A stretch of 64,000 nucleotides of DNA from Streptomyces radicis (GTDB taxonomy: Bacteria > Actinomycetota > Actinomycetes > Streptomycetales > Streptomycetaceae): contig NZ_RBDY01000001.1 in NCBI RefSeq assembly GCF_003626575.1, forward strand, positions 62,001 through 126,000. Direction: 5' to 3'. Of this stretch, positions 8,403-17,503 are shown in pieces. A model generated the notes under the pieces. It searched no databases. It was given only the letters and a program-made list of their open reading frames with translations, and was not told the origin of the DNA. How positions within the stretch are numbered: the first letter of the stretch is position 1; each line of letters opens with the position of its first letter. The position numbers were made by a program, and so were the translations under genes.

Positions 8403-9587
8403 ATGAGTAACGAAGAACCCGGCGGCCACCGGCACGACGACCCGGCATCCGGGCACGGCCACGACCATGGGCACGACCACGGGCACGGGGATGACCACGG
8501 CCATGACCACGGGCACGGCCATGACCACGGGCATGACCACGACCACGAGCACGGGCACGGCCTGTGGGCCAAGCTCAAGCACGCGGTGGTCCCGCATTCG
8601 CACGACGCCAACGAGGCCATCCAGACCGCCGAAGAGGCCACGGGCCAGGGCATCCGCACCGCGTGGATCGGCCTGGCGGGCATGATGGCGACCGCGATCC
8701 TCCAGATCGTGATCGTCGCCGTCTCCGGATCGATCGCCCTGCTCGCCGACACCGTGCACAACCTCGGCCACGCGGTCACCACCATCCCCCTCGTGATCGC
8801 CTTCCGGCTCGGCCGACGGGCCGCCAACGCCCGTTACCCCTATGGATACCGGCGCGCCGAGGACCTGGTCGGGGTGTTCATCGGCCTGGTCATCGCGGCA
8901 TCGGTGGTGCTGATCATCTGGGAGTCGGTCGACGCCCTGATCAACCCCAGGCCGCTCACCAACCTGGCCTGGGTCTTCGCCGCGGGCATCGTCGGCGCCG
9001 CGGGCAACGAGATCGTGGCCGTCTACCGCATCCGCACAGGCCGCAGGATCGGCTCGGCCGCCCTGATCGCCGAGGGGCAGCACGCGCGCGCCGACGGGCT
9101 CAGCTCCGTCGCCGTCGTCGTCGGCGTCCTCGGCGTGTGGCTGGGCTTCGAGCGGGCGGACGCCATCTTCGGCCTGCTCATCGGCCTGCTGGTGCTCGGC
9201 ATCCTGGTCAACACCATGGTCACGGTGTGCCGCCGCCTCATGGACGGGGTCGAGCCAGGCCTCGTCGACGCCATGACAGGGACGGTCGCCTCCGTGGACG
9301 GAGTCGTGGCCGTCGACCGCGTCCGCGCCCGCTGGAGCGGACACCGCCTGGAGGCCGAGGTGGACATCGCCGTCGCCGGTGAGCTGAGCGTGCTCGAAGG
9401 ACACCGGCTCGCCGACCGCGTCGAGCACGAGCTGCTGCACGCGACGCCCCACCTGGGATCCGCCGTTGTCCACCTGCACCCCGTCGTCGGCGGCGAACGC
9501 CCCGCCGACCTGCACGAGCTGGCAGGCCATCACGCCAGCGCCGAGGCCCGCGCCGCCTACCGCGCCAAGGTCGCCCTGCGGTCGTAG
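8403..9587 (+). CDS. Cation diffusion facilitator metal exporter with His-rich N-terminus
   Basis: A 394-aa membrane exporter that likely swaps Zn2+ or a similar divalent ion for protons. The first 55 residues are a His/Asp/Gly low-complexity tail with about 20 His, usually a cytosolic metal buffer. Six membrane spans follow, then a C-terminal CDF domain (about 300-375). The transmembrane metal site in span 5 is HARAD (HxxxD). The matching span-2 motif reads HNLGH, where related proteins usually have HNxxD, so the site may be three-His/one-Asp. The start at ATG 8403 gives MSNEEPGG; the upstream in-frame ATG at 8334 lacks a ribosome site. It is divergent from the importer operon. Confidence 0.9.
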   Translation: MSNEEPGGHRHDDPASGHGHDHGHDHGHGDDHGHDHGHGHDHGHDHDHEHGHGLWAKLKHAVVPHSHDANEAIQTAEEATGQGIRTAWIGLAGMMATAILQIVIVAVSGSIALLADTVHNLGHAVTTIPLVIAFRLGRRAANARYPYGYRRAEDLVGVFIGLVIAASVVLIIWESVDALINPRPLTNLAWVFAAGIVGAAGNEIVAVYRIRTGRRIGSAALIAEGQHARADGLSSVAVVVGVLGVWLGFERADAIFGLLIGLLVLGILVNTMVTVCRRLMDGVEPGLVDAMTGTVASVDGVVAVDRVRARWSGHRLEAEVDIAVAGELSVLEGHRLADRVEHELLHATPHLGSAVVHLHPVVGGERPADLHELAGHHASAEARAAYRAKVALRS

Positions 9588-9627
9588 CGCGCGCCCCGCC
9601 GTCCACGCGAACGGGAGGTACGGTTCC

Positions 9628-10236
9628 ATGTCGGACACCCACACCCCTGGCCACCACCCTCACCACGACCGGCGGGACCCGGGTTTCCACGTCCGGGAGC
9701 TGACCGCGGCCGACATCCCCGAGGCCAGGGCGCTGATGCTGCGCACCGTCGCCGAGGACTTCGGCGACCCCTACGACCCGATCGTGCACGCCGACGTCGA
9801 CGACATGGCCGGGTGGTACCTCACGCCGCGGGGGCCGTTCGTGCTCGTCGCCGCCGACCCGACCACCGGCGCCCTGCTCGCCACCGCGGGCATCAGGGGC
9901 GGCGCGCTCAAGGAGGGGCTGAGCCCGCCGCACCTCGTCGAGCGCTACCGCGACGGCCGCACCGGCCAGCTCGTCCGGGTGTACGTCCTGCGCGAGCACC
10001 GGCGGCGCGGCATCGCCAGGATCCTGATCGACGAGGTCCTCGGCCGCGCCCGGCGCGAGGCCCACTACCGCACCATCGCGCTGCACACGTTCCCGCACTC
10101 GCCCGGCGCGCTGCCGTTCTGGCGCTCCATGGGCGCGGAGGTGGTCGAGGACGACACCGAAGGAATATCGCGGGCGCTGTTCATGGAGATCCCCACCAGC
10201 AGAAACGAGGAACCCCGGCATGAGCAAAAGGCGTGA
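9628..10236 (+). CDS. GNAT-family N-acetyltransferase
   Basis: A 202-aa acetyl-CoA-dependent acetyltransferase. The core FHVRELTAADIPEARALMLRT starts the fold, and the acetyl-CoA pyrophosphate loop is REHRRRGIARIL (about 130-141). The ATG at 9628 follows GGGAGG. The first 20 residues are His/Pro-rich. The gene overlaps the next by 17 bp, so the two are probably translated together. The acceptor amine is unknown. Confidence 0.87.
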   Translation: MSDTHTPGHHPHHDRRDPGFHVRELTAADIPEARALMLRTVAEDFGDPYDPIVHADVDDMAGWYLTPRGPFVLVAADPTTGALLATAGIRGGALKEGLSPPHLVERYRDGRTGQLVRVYVLREHRRRGIARILIDEVLGRARREAHYRTIALHTFPHSPGALPFWRSMGAEVVEDDTEGISRALFMEIPTSRNEEPRHEQKA

Positions 10237-10642
10237 CGTCTTCATCTTCGTCGCCGAGCCCGGCAAGGCCGACGAGGCCCAGACCTACCTCGGCGCATGG
10301 CTCCGTTCCCTGGAAGGACACCCCGGCTATCTCGGCGGCTCGGTGCTCCAGGAGGTGGCCGGTGAGCTGCTGCCCGGCACGCTCGTGCTGATCATGGAGT
10401 TCGCCTCCACCGATGACGCCCGCGCGCTGTGGCCGAAGATCGAGAACACCGTCAACCCCCTCTACCCGGACGACAAGTCCGACACCTCTCCCGACCAGGG
10501 CACCGCTTTCTTCGACGGCACCCGCGACGCCCTCGCGAACGGCACGCCGCTGCCGCTCAGGTTCACCCGGGGCAACGGCCTGCTGGCGCGGATGCTGCAC
10601 ATCCACGCCGCGGAAGTCGATGCGTTCGCCCCGGTGGCCTGA
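10220..10642 (+). CDS. Conserved small protein, possible dimeric alpha-beta barrel (ABM-like)
   Basis: A 140-aa cytosolic protein starting MSKRRDVFIFVAEPGKADEA after a GAGG site. The pattern of a strand, a helix with EAQTYLGAWLRSLEGHPGYLGGSVLQ, then LVLIMEFASTDDARALWPKIENTV resembles antibiotic-biosynthesis-monooxygenase/EthD-type ferredoxin-like folds, where the phrase PGYLGGSVL is common. No catalytic residue can be assigned. It lies between the acetyltransferase and the flavin oxidase in one plus-strand unit, which suggests a role with that oxidase. Confidence 0.7.
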   Translation: MSKRRDVFIFVAEPGKADEAQTYLGAWLRSLEGHPGYLGGSVLQEVAGELLPGTLVLIMEFASTDDARALWPKIENTVNPLYPDDKSDTSPDQGTAFFDGTRDALANGTPLPLRFTRGNGLLARMLHIHAAEVDAFAPVA

Positions 10643-10656
10643 GGAGGGCGGCGAGG

Positions 10657-11826
10657 ATGAACCGGTACGCCGACGCCGATGTCGCCGTGGTCGGCCTCGG
10701 CGCGATCGGATCGATGGCCGCCTGGCGGCTGGCGCTGCGCGGCCACACCGTGCACGGCTACGAGCGGTTCGGCATCGGGCACGACCGGGGCGCCTACTCA
10801 GGACAGACCCGGCGCTTCTCCGTGCAGAGCCAGCGTGAGCCCCGGCTCACCCCGCTCGCGCTCCGGGCCCTCGACCTGTGGCGCGAGCTGGAGCGCGACA
10901 CCGGGCAGCGCCTGCTGCACCTCGTCGGCGGCCTCATCCTCGGCCCGGGCGACACCCCGGCGCTCACCGCCGCCCGCGCCTCGGCGCGGGCGGCGGGGCT
11001 CGACCACGAGACCCTCGACGCCGCGGAGTTGGCGCGCAGGTACCCGCAGCACCTGGTCCGCCCGGGCGACAGCGCGGTGTTCGACCCCCACGCCGGGTAC
11101 CTCCGCCCCGAACCCGCCGTCGTCGGCGCCGTCCGGCGGGCCGAGGAGCTGGGCTCGACCGTCTTCGACCGCACCCGGGTCCGGTCGCTCGAGCCCGACG
11201 CCGACGGCGTCGTCGTCAGGACCGAGCACGGCGCCCGCCGTTACGCCCACGTCGTCGTCGCCCCCGGCGCGCGCGTCCGCGACGTCCACCCCGCGGCCCG
11301 GGCGACCGTGCTGCCGCGGCGGCTCGTCCAGGGCTGGTACCTGCCCGAGGACGTGCGCCACTACCTGCCCGGCACGTTCCCCGTCTTCGACCGCGTCGGC
11401 GACGTCACCGCCTATGGCTTCCCGACCGTCGACGGCGCCACCGTCAAGATCGGGATCTACACGGCCGGGCACCCGGTGGTCCACGACACCGACCATGTGC
11501 CGCTGACCGTGGGCCGCGGCCTGCTCGACCACTTCCACGCCACCGTGTCCGGCTACTTCCCCGGGCTGCACCCCGACCCGGTCGCCACCACCGTCGGCGT
11601 CGAGGGCTACACGACCGACGGGCAGCCGCTGCTCGGCCCGGCGCCCGGCACCCGGCGGATCCTGCTCGCCTGCGGTTTCTCGGGGGCGGGCTTCAAGTTC
11701 GCGCCGGCGATCGGCGACGTGCTCGCCGACCTCGTCGGCGACGGCGGCACCGCCCGCGACGTGGGCTTCCTCGCCCCCGACCGCGCCCTGGCCGCCTGGC
11801 CCCCCGAGGCCCTGACACCGGCGTGA
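10657..11826 (+). CDS. Sarcosine oxidase/N-methyltryptophan oxidase-like FAD enzyme
   Basis: A 389-aa DAO-fold flavoenzyme. It has the N-terminal GLGAIGSMAAWRLALRG nucleotide loop (about 12-28) and the YSGQTRRFSVQS segment in place of the family H/DTRIIR region. The C-terminal CGFSGAGFKFAP motif (about 346-357) is conserved. In monomeric sarcosine oxidase FAD is attached to a Cys shortly before this motif (CxYT); here the position reads EGYT, so FAD is probably noncovalent. The expected reaction is oxidation of a secondary or N-methyl amino acid to H2O2 plus aldehyde or ketone. The ATG at 10657 follows GCGAGG. Confidence 0.85.
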   Translation: MNRYADADVAVVGLGAIGSMAAWRLALRGHTVHGYERFGIGHDRGAYSGQTRRFSVQSQREPRLTPLALRALDLWRELERDTGQRLLHLVGGLILGPGDTPALTAARASARAAGLDHETLDAAELARRYPQHLVRPGDSAVFDPHAGYLRPEPAVVGAVRRAEELGSTVFDRTRVRSLEPDADGVVVRTEHGARRYAHVVVAPGARVRDVHPAARATVLPRRLVQGWYLPEDVRHYLPGTFPVFDRVGDVTAYGFPTVDGATVKIGIYTAGHPVVHDTDHVPLTVGRGLLDHFHATVSGYFPGLHPDPVATTVGVEGYTTDGQPLLGPAPGTRRILLACGFSGAGFKFAPAIGDVLADLVGDGGTARDVGFLAPDRALAAWPPEALTPA

Positions 11827-11909
11827 GCACGGGGGCGCTGCGGTAGGATCGACGGGTCTTCACCGGCAGAGGGACTGACAGAGGGCTGGACGGCAGAGGT
11901 GGACGGCTG

Positions 11910-12641
11910 ATGACGGCCTCGGTGCACAGCGCCGGTCAGCGTGCCACCGCGACCGACAGCGCCCACCAGCACCTCAAGCACCTCATCCTGACCGGCGAGC
12001 TGGCGCCCGGCGAGGAGCTGCGCGAGGTGGCGCTCAGCGAATCCACCGGCTTCGGCCGGTCCCCGGTGCGGGAGGCGCTGCGCCGCCTGGTGCAGGAGGG
12101 CTTCGTCGAGGTGCGGCCCCGCCAGGGCTACCGCGTCGCCACCGTCACGCTGGCCAGCGTCCGCGACCTGTTCGAGATGCGCCTGCTCCTGGAGCCCACG
12201 GCGGTCGAGCTGGCCGCGCGGCGGGCGCCGCGGGAGGAGCTCGAGGCGCTGCACGCGCTGGCCCACCGGACCTATGTGCCGGGCGACACGGCGAGCTACG
12301 AGGCGTTCCTCCAGGACAACCGGGAGTTCCACGTCCGCATCGCCCGCGCCAGCGGCAACGAGCGGCTCGCCCGCACCCTCCAGGTCCTGCTCGAGGAGAT
12401 GCAGCGGCTGTTCTTCATCGGCCTCGGCGACCGCGACAGCGCGTCGGAGATGATGCACGAGCACCACGACCTGCACGACGCGCTGCTCGCCAGGGACGGC
12501 GACCGCGCCCGCGCCATCGTGATCGCGCAGATCGAGACCACCCGCGGCCGGGTGCTCGAGGGCCTGATCACCCGCAGCGACCACCCGCACCGCACCGCCG
12601 TCGGCGTCGTCCTGACCGATACACGACCCCGCCACGCCTGA
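11910..12641 (+). CDS. GntR-family regulator (FadR/FCD type)
   Basis: A 243-aa regulator with an N-terminal winged helix (about 18-80, including LAPGEELREVALSESTGF and SPVREALRRLVQEGF). The FCD sensor domain (about 95-220) carries the DNREFHVRIA and MHEHHDLHDALL metal-site segments. It follows the flavin oxidase and precedes the second peptide-type importer operon, so it plausibly controls one or both. GAGGTGG lies upstream of the ATG. It is a distant paralogue of the GntR protein at 1.7-2.4 kb. Confidence 0.9.
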   Translation: MTASVHSAGQRATATDSAHQHLKHLILTGELAPGEELREVALSESTGFGRSPVREALRRLVQEGFVEVRPRQGYRVATVTLASVRDLFEMRLLLEPTAVELAARRAPREELEALHALAHRTYVPGDTASYEAFLQDNREFHVRIARASGNERLARTLQVLLEEMQRLFFIGLGDRDSASEMMHEHHDLHDALLARDGDRARAIVIAQIETTRGRVLEGLITRSDHPHRTAVGVVLTDTRPRHA

Positions 12642-13306
12642 TCCCGTCACGCCTGAGCCCGGTCCGCGGTGCCGCCGAGGCGGGTCGACCCGGCGGCTCG
12701 GGCGGTGTGGGCGGCGTCACGCGTCGGCGCGCGGTCCGGCGTGCGGACGCCGGTTGACAGCGCCGACCGGCCGATCGCATGCTATGCCCGCAGGTCACAA
12801 GCGCCAGCGCACGGCCGCCCGTCGAACGGCGTGGTGGCAGTCCGGGCGGCCGGTGTTGCCTGTGCCCGCCGAACGACTCCATGGAGCGCCATGTCGGCCC
12901 AGGCCCCGGCCCCGTCGCACCGCGCGATGCGCGGCGGCGGAGCGCGCGTGGGCCGTCCGGCACGGGCTCTTGACCGGGCGCGCGCGGCCGACCGCTGCGG
13001 TGCCCCGCGCCCGTTGCGCGTGGTGCTCTGCGTCCAGCCGCACTCGGTGACCGGCTCGCGATGTCCTGCGTGAGCGCCCGCCGCTGAGGCGTGGCCACCC
13101 GGGCCACCACGGCCCGTGGGGGAGGCCCCGCCCGTCCGCCAGGGCGCTCGCGTCATGTGCGGGAACGACCCGCCGCCCGTCGGCGTGCGTCGTCCGCTCC
13201 CTCGTCGCCCCGTCAGGCCGCGTGCCAGGCGGCGCCGAGCGGCTCCCCTTCCCACGTCGCGCCCGCGCCGCGCCGCGGTGATCCGATCGACCGCAAGGAC
13301 ATCTCC
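12642..13306. other. 665-bp gap before the second importer operon
   Basis: No coding frame here resembles a known protein; the open frames are Arg/Pro/Ala-rich, as expected from GC bias. A TTGACA hexamer at 12754-12759 is followed by TGCTAT at 12780-12785, but the 20-bp spacing is long for a sigma-70-type promoter. The surrounding GGTTGACAG shares its GTTGAC core with the candidate FCD operators near 8.1 kb. An AAGGAC ribosome site lies just before the lipoprotein start at 13307. Confidence 0.3.
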
Positions 13307-14863
13307 ATGGACAGACACGCCCCGCGGCGGCCCATGGCCGCCGCCCTTCTCGCCCTTGTCGTGCTCGCGGCGGGCGCGGCCTGCGGCTCGCCCGCCGGGG
13401 AGCAGGACGCCGCGGCCGACTCCGGCGACGGCAGCCTGGTGTTCGCCCGCACCAGCCGCGGCGTCACGGACCTCGATCCGACGGCGGACGAGCTCGCCAC
13501 GAACAACGCGTACACGCTCGACAAGATCTTCGAACCCCTGGTGGAGCTGCGCGAGGACGGCAGCATCGAGCCGTTCCTCGCCGAGTCGTACGAGGTCGCC
13601 GACGACGGCCTGAGCTGGACGTTCACCCTGCGGGACGGCGTCGCGTTCACGGACGGCTCGGCCCTGGACGCCGAGGACGTCGTCTTCACCCTGAACCGGC
13701 ACCTCGACGTCGGCGGCGCGCTGCCGCTGTCCGCGCCGATCACCGACGTGACGGCGGCCGACGACCGGACCGTGGTCGTCGCGCTGTCCGAGCCGTACGC
13801 GCCGCTGCTTGCCGACCTGGCGACCTTCGCCAACGTGATCCTGCCGACCGACCTCGGCGGGCTCACCGAGGAGGAGTTCTTCCAGGACCCGGTCGGCACA
13901 GGCCCGTTCACCGTCGACTCGTGGGACAGGACCACGGGCGAGATCACCCTCGCCGCCAACGACACCTACTGGCAGGGCGCGCCGTCGGTCGACGAGGTCG
14001 TCTTCACGGTGGTCGACGACGACAACCAGCTCCTCCAGCAGCTCCAGGCCGGGCAGGTCGACGTGATCGACGCGGTGCCCGCCGCCAACGTGGCGGAACT
14101 CGAGGCCAACCCGGACGTCCAGGTCAACGTCTCCGACTCCTGGCAGCAGGGCCTGCTGGCGTTCAACACCGTGGACGGCGCGTTCGCCGACGTGCGCCTG
14201 CGCCGCGCCGTCGCCTCGGCGCTCGACCGGGAGGCGATCGCGGCGGCGACGACGTACGACACGGCGACCCCGGCGACGACGTTCCTGCCGCCGAGCATCC
14301 AGTTCTCCGCCCAGGACACGGACGTGCTGGGCTACGACCCGGCCGCGGCGCGCGACGAACTGGCGCGCTCCGACCACCCGGACGGTCTTTCGACCACGCT
14401 GATCGTGGAGAGCTCGTCCGCCAGCCAGACGCAGCAGGCCCAGGCCATCCAGGCGGCGCTCGCGGAGATCGGCGTCACGGTGGAGATCGAGACGCTCGAC
14501 GCGACCACGTTCTGGGCCCGCTTCGGCGAACGCGACTACGACCTGGCCGTCACATGGGCGATCAGCGACACCGGCGACCCGAGCAACCTCGTGCGCTGGC
14601 AGCTCCTCCCCGACGTGGCGGACTCGTACCACACGGGCTACGGCAACGCCGAGGTGATCGACCTCGCGGCCCAGGGCGTCGCGGCCACGGACGACGCCAC
14701 GCGGGCCGATGTCTACGCCCGCATCCAGCGGATCGCCGCGGACGAGGTGCCGACGGTGCCGCTGACGTACATCCCGACGATCACCGCCACGGGCTCGGGC
14801 GTCGAGGGCCTGGTCGTCCTGCCCAACGGCACCACCCGCCTCCAGGACGTGACCGGGTCATGA
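13307..14863 (+). CDS. Solute-binding lipoprotein of the second peptide-type importer (SBP_bac_5)
   Basis: A 518-aa extracellular lipoprotein that delivers substrate to the permeases encoded immediately downstream. The signal peptide ends with lipobox LAAGAAC (about Cys25). The binding fold includes NNAYTLDKIFEPLVEL, WTFTLRDGVAFTDGSALDAEDV and RRAVASALDREAI, all family hallmarks. The ATG at 13307 follows AAGGAC. Its stop overlaps the next start as ATGA. It starts a five-gene importer operon that continues into ring-hydrolysis genes. Confidence 0.92.
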   Translation: MDRHAPRRPMAAALLALVVLAAGAACGSPAGEQDAAADSGDGSLVFARTSRGVTDLDPTADELATNNAYTLDKIFEPLVELREDGSIEPFLAESYEVADDGLSWTFTLRDGVAFTDGSALDAEDVVFTLNRHLDVGGALPLSAPITDVTAADDRTVVVALSEPYAPLLADLATFANVILPTDLGGLTEEEFFQDPVGTGPFTVDSWDRTTGEITLAANDTYWQGAPSVDEVVFTVVDDDNQLLQQLQAGQVDVIDAVPAANVAELEANPDVQVNVSDSWQQGLLAFNTVDGAFADVRLRRAVASALDREAIAAATTYDTATPATTFLPPSIQFSAQDTDVLGYDPAAARDELARSDHPDGLSTTLIVESSSASQTQQAQAIQAALAEIGVTVEIETLDATTFWARFGERDYDLAVTWAISDTGDPSNLVRWQLLPDVADSYHTGYGNAEVIDLAAQGVAATDDATRADVYARIQRIAADEVPTVPLTYIPTITATGSGVEGLVVLPNGTTRLQDVTGS

Positions 14864-15813
14864 GGAAAGCCGCCACGCCGCTCGCGCGCCGGGTGGCTCA
14901 CGCGCTCCTGCGGGCGGGCGGGGTGGCGGCCGGTGTCGTCGTCATCGCGTTCCTCCTCGGACGCCTCATCCCCGGGGACGCGGCCACCGCCCTGCTGGGC
15001 AGCCGCGCCACCCCCGAGGCCGTCGCGGAGCTGCGCGGCCGACTCGGCCTCGACGAGCCGCTGCCGGTCCAGCTCTGGGAGTTCCTGACGCGCCTTGTGA
15101 CCGAGGGCGACACCGGTGCGTCGCTGGTGAACGACGTGCCGACGCGCGAGCTGATCCTCGCGCGCGTCGAACCGACGCTCTGGCTGGTCGCGTTCGCCGC
15201 GGTGTTCGCCGTCGTCCTGGCCGTGCCGCTCGCGCTGTGGGCGGCCACGCACCGCGACGGCGTCGCCGACCACGTGGTGCGGATCCTCACCACCGCGGGG
15301 ATCGCGATGCCCGCGTTCTGGACCGGGCTGCTGCTGATCCTGCTGTTCTCGGTGCGGCTGGGCTGGTTCCCCGTCGGCGGCGTCAGGGACGGCTACCCGG
15401 TCAGCGTCGTGCTGCCCGCGCTCACCGCGGCGTTCGCCATCGTGCCCATCCTGGTGCGCAGCCTGCGCGTCCAGCTCGTCGAGGTCCTGCGGGCCGACTT
15501 CGTCGCCACCCTCCGCGCCGCCGGCCTGCCGGAACGCCGGATCCTGGCCCGCCACGTGCTGCGCAACGCCGCCCTGCCCGCCCTCGTGCTGGTCGGCACG
15601 AACATCTCCTACCTGCTCGGCGGCGCGCTGATCGTGGAGAAGGTGTTCGCCCTGCCCGGGCTCGGGGACCTGATGTTCGACGCGGTCGGCAGCCGCGACC
15701 TGCCGGTCATCCAGGGCGTGGTCATCTACTCGGCGCTGGCCGTCGTCCTGGTCACGCTGGTGACCGACCACCTCGCCGCGCTCCTCGACCCCCGGCTGAG
15801 GAGGGCCGCGTGA
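14860..15813 (+). CDS. Peptide-type ABC permease (DppB class), second importer
   Basis: A 317-aa membrane protein. The first membrane span is followed by the LIPGDAATALLGSRATPEAVAELRGRLGLDEPL segment of DppB proteins (shown here only to identify the family), then a MetI domain. The coupling loop is ATLRAAGLPERRILARHVLRN, and the C-terminal part is VVEKVFALPGLGDLMFDAV-like. It overlaps its neighbours by 4 bp on both sides, indicating tight coupling in the operon. Confidence 0.93.
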   Translation: MRKAATPLARRVAHALLRAGGVAAGVVVIAFLLGRLIPGDAATALLGSRATPEAVAELRGRLGLDEPLPVQLWEFLTRLVTEGDTGASLVNDVPTRELILARVEPTLWLVAFAAVFAVVLAVPLALWAATHRDGVADHVVRILTTAGIAMPAFWTGLLLILLFSVRLGWFPVGGVRDGYPVSVVLPALTAAFAIVPILVRSLRVQLVEVLRADFVATLRAAGLPERRILARHVLRNAALPALVLVGTNISYLLGGALIVEKVFALPGLGDLMFDAVGSRDLPVIQGVVIYSALAVVLVTLVTDHLAALLDPRLRRAA

Positions 15814-16685
15814 CCGCCGCCCCCGTGACATCCGCCGCCCCCGAGGCGACCGAGCTCGCCGTGCCGCTGCCACTCCTGCGGCGCGCGCTGGCCCACCGGT
15901 CGCTGATCGCGGGCCTCGTCCTCGTCGGCGCCGTCGTCGTCGCGGCGGTGTGCGCGCCGCTGATCGCGCCGCACGACCCGGCCGCCCAGGACCTGAGGGC
16001 GGCGTTGCTGCCACCGTCGGGGGAGCACCTGCTCGGCACCGACCACCTCGGACGCGACGTGTTCTCCCGGCTGGTGTACGCGGCCCGCACCGACCTGCGG
16101 ATCGGCGCGGTCACGGTCGTCGTCCCTTTCGTGGTCGGCACGCTCGTCGGCAGCGTCGCGGGCTACGCCGGGGGCCGTCTCGACCGGGTCCTCTCCTACC
16201 TCGTCGACACGGTGCTCGCGTTCCCCTTCTACGTCCTGATCCTGGCGATCGTCGCCGTGGTGGGCACGGGGGAGCGCGGCATCTACGTGGCCTACGCCCT
16301 GGTGGGCTGGGTGGCCTACGCGCGCGTGACGCGCTCGGCGACCTCCGTCACCGCGGCCCAGCCGTGGGTCCACGCGGCGCGGGAGAGCGGCCTCTCGCAC
16401 CGCCGGGTGCTGCTGCGGCACGTGCTGCCGAACACCCTGCCGCAGGCGGTGGTGTTCCTGTTCACCGACGTGGTGTTCGTGATCGCGGCCGTCGTCACGC
16501 TGTCCTACCTGGGGCTCGGCATCCAGCCGCCCACCGCCGACTGGGGCTCGATGATCGCCGACGCCCGTGCGTTCCTGACCACCAAGTGGTGGCTGGCCGC
16601 GGCGCCGGGGCTGGCCGTCGTCGTGACGGGGGTGGGCCTGTCGCTGGTGGCCGACGGGCTGACGGACCTGTGGGGGGAACGGTGA
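15810..16685 (+). CDS. Peptide-type ABC permease (DppC class), second importer
   Basis: A 291-aa membrane protein with the DppC motif LLGTDHLGRDVFSRLVY (about 72-88), a MetI domain, the coupling loop AARESGLSHRRVLLRHVLPN and the ending LSYLGLGIQPPTADWGSMI. A GTG start at 15810 overlaps the DppB stop as GTGA. It completes the membrane channel with the preceding gene product. Confidence 0.92.
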   Translation: MTAAPVTSAAPEATELAVPLPLLRRALAHRSLIAGLVLVGAVVVAAVCAPLIAPHDPAAQDLRAALLPPSGEHLLGTDHLGRDVFSRLVYAARTDLRIGAVTVVVPFVVGTLVGSVAGYAGGRLDRVLSYLVDTVLAFPFYVLILAIVAVVGTGERGIYVAYALVGWVAYARVTRSATSVTAAQPWVHAARESGLSHRRVLLRHVLPNTLPQAVVFLFTDVVFVIAAVVTLSYLGLGIQPPTADWGSMIADARAFLTTKWWLAAAPGLAVVVTGVGLSLVADGLTDLWGER

Positions 16686-17503
16686 CCACGGCGGCGGGCA
16701 GGGCGGAGCGCAGCGGGCTGCGCGTCGAGGGGCTGCGGGTCACGGTCCGCGCCGGGGCGGCGGAGCGGACCGTTGTCGACGACGTGTCGTTCGCCGTCGA
16801 GGCGGGCGGCGCCCTCGGCATCGTCGGGGAGTCGGGCTCGGGCAAGAGCATGACGCTGCGCGCCGTGCTCGGCCTGCTGCCGGCCCGGGCCCGGGTGAAG
16901 GCCGGGACGGCGACGGCGTTCGGCACGACGCGCGCCCTCGGCCCACGCGGCCTGCGGGACGTCGGCCCCGGGCGCGTCGGCATGGTGTTCCAGGACCCGT
17001 TGAGCGCCCTCGACCCGCTGGCCAGGGTCGGCGCCCAGGTGCGGGAGGTGTGCCGGGTGGTCGGCGGCGAAGGGCGGCGGTCCGCCCGCGACCGGAGCGT
17101 CGCGCTGCTGACGCAGGTGGGGCTGCCCGACCCGGCCGCCCTCGCCCGCCGGTACCCGCACGAGCTGTCGGGCGGGCAGCGGCAGCGGGTCGTGATCGCC
17201 CTCGCGCTCGCCGCCCGACCCCGGATCCTCCTGTGCGACGAGCCCACCACGGCGCTCGACGTCACGGTGCAGGCCACCATCCTGCGGCTGCTGGCCGACC
17301 TGCGTCGCGACCTCGGTCTGACGGTCGTGTTCGTCAGCCACGACCTCCCCGTCGTCACCTCGGTCTGCGACTCCGTCACGGTGCTGCGCCACGGGCGGGT
17401 CACCGAGGCCGGGCCGGTCGCCGAGGTCCTGACCGCACCGCGGCACCCGTACACGCGCGAGCTGATCGACGCGGCGCGCGCCCTCGAACTGGAGACGCCA
17501 TGA
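16682..17503 (+). CDS. Peptide-type ABC ATPase (DppD class), second importer
   Basis: A 273-aa ATPase with Walker A GESGSGKS (about 50-57), Q-loop VFQDPLSALDP, signature LSGGQRQR and Walker B ILLCDEPTTALD. The switch HDLPVVTS replaces the commoner HDLxVVxx. It is shorter than usual OppD proteins and lacks the C-terminal cysteine-containing extension seen in the first importer's ATPase. The GTG start overlaps the permease stop. Confidence 0.92.
   Translation: MTTAAGRAERSGLRVEGLRVTVRAGAAERTVVDDVSFAVEAGGALGIVGESGSGKSMTLRAVLGLLPARARVKAGTATAFGTTRALGPRGLRDVGPGRVGMVFQDPLSALDPLARVGAQVREVCRVVGGEGRRSARDRSVALLTQVGLPDPAALARRYPHELSGGQRQRVVIALALAARPRILLCDEPTTALDVTVQATILRLLADLRRDLGLTVVFVSHDLPVVTSVCDSVTVLRHGRVTEAGPVAEVLTAPRHPYTRELIDAARALELETP

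Noticed and set aside
8403..8570. CRISPR or satellite-like array in the repetitive GGCCACGACCATGGGC stretch
   Set aside because: The repeats are irregular, in frame, and encode the His-rich tail of the CDF protein.
12754..12785. TTGACA/TGCTAT promoter before the second importer
   Set aside because: The 20-bp spacing is too long and there is no other support; noted only in the gap entry.
12782..14632. 616-aa minus-strand open frame over the second importer lipoprotein
   Set aside because: Antisense to a well-supported lipoprotein, with no recognisable domain and biased composition.
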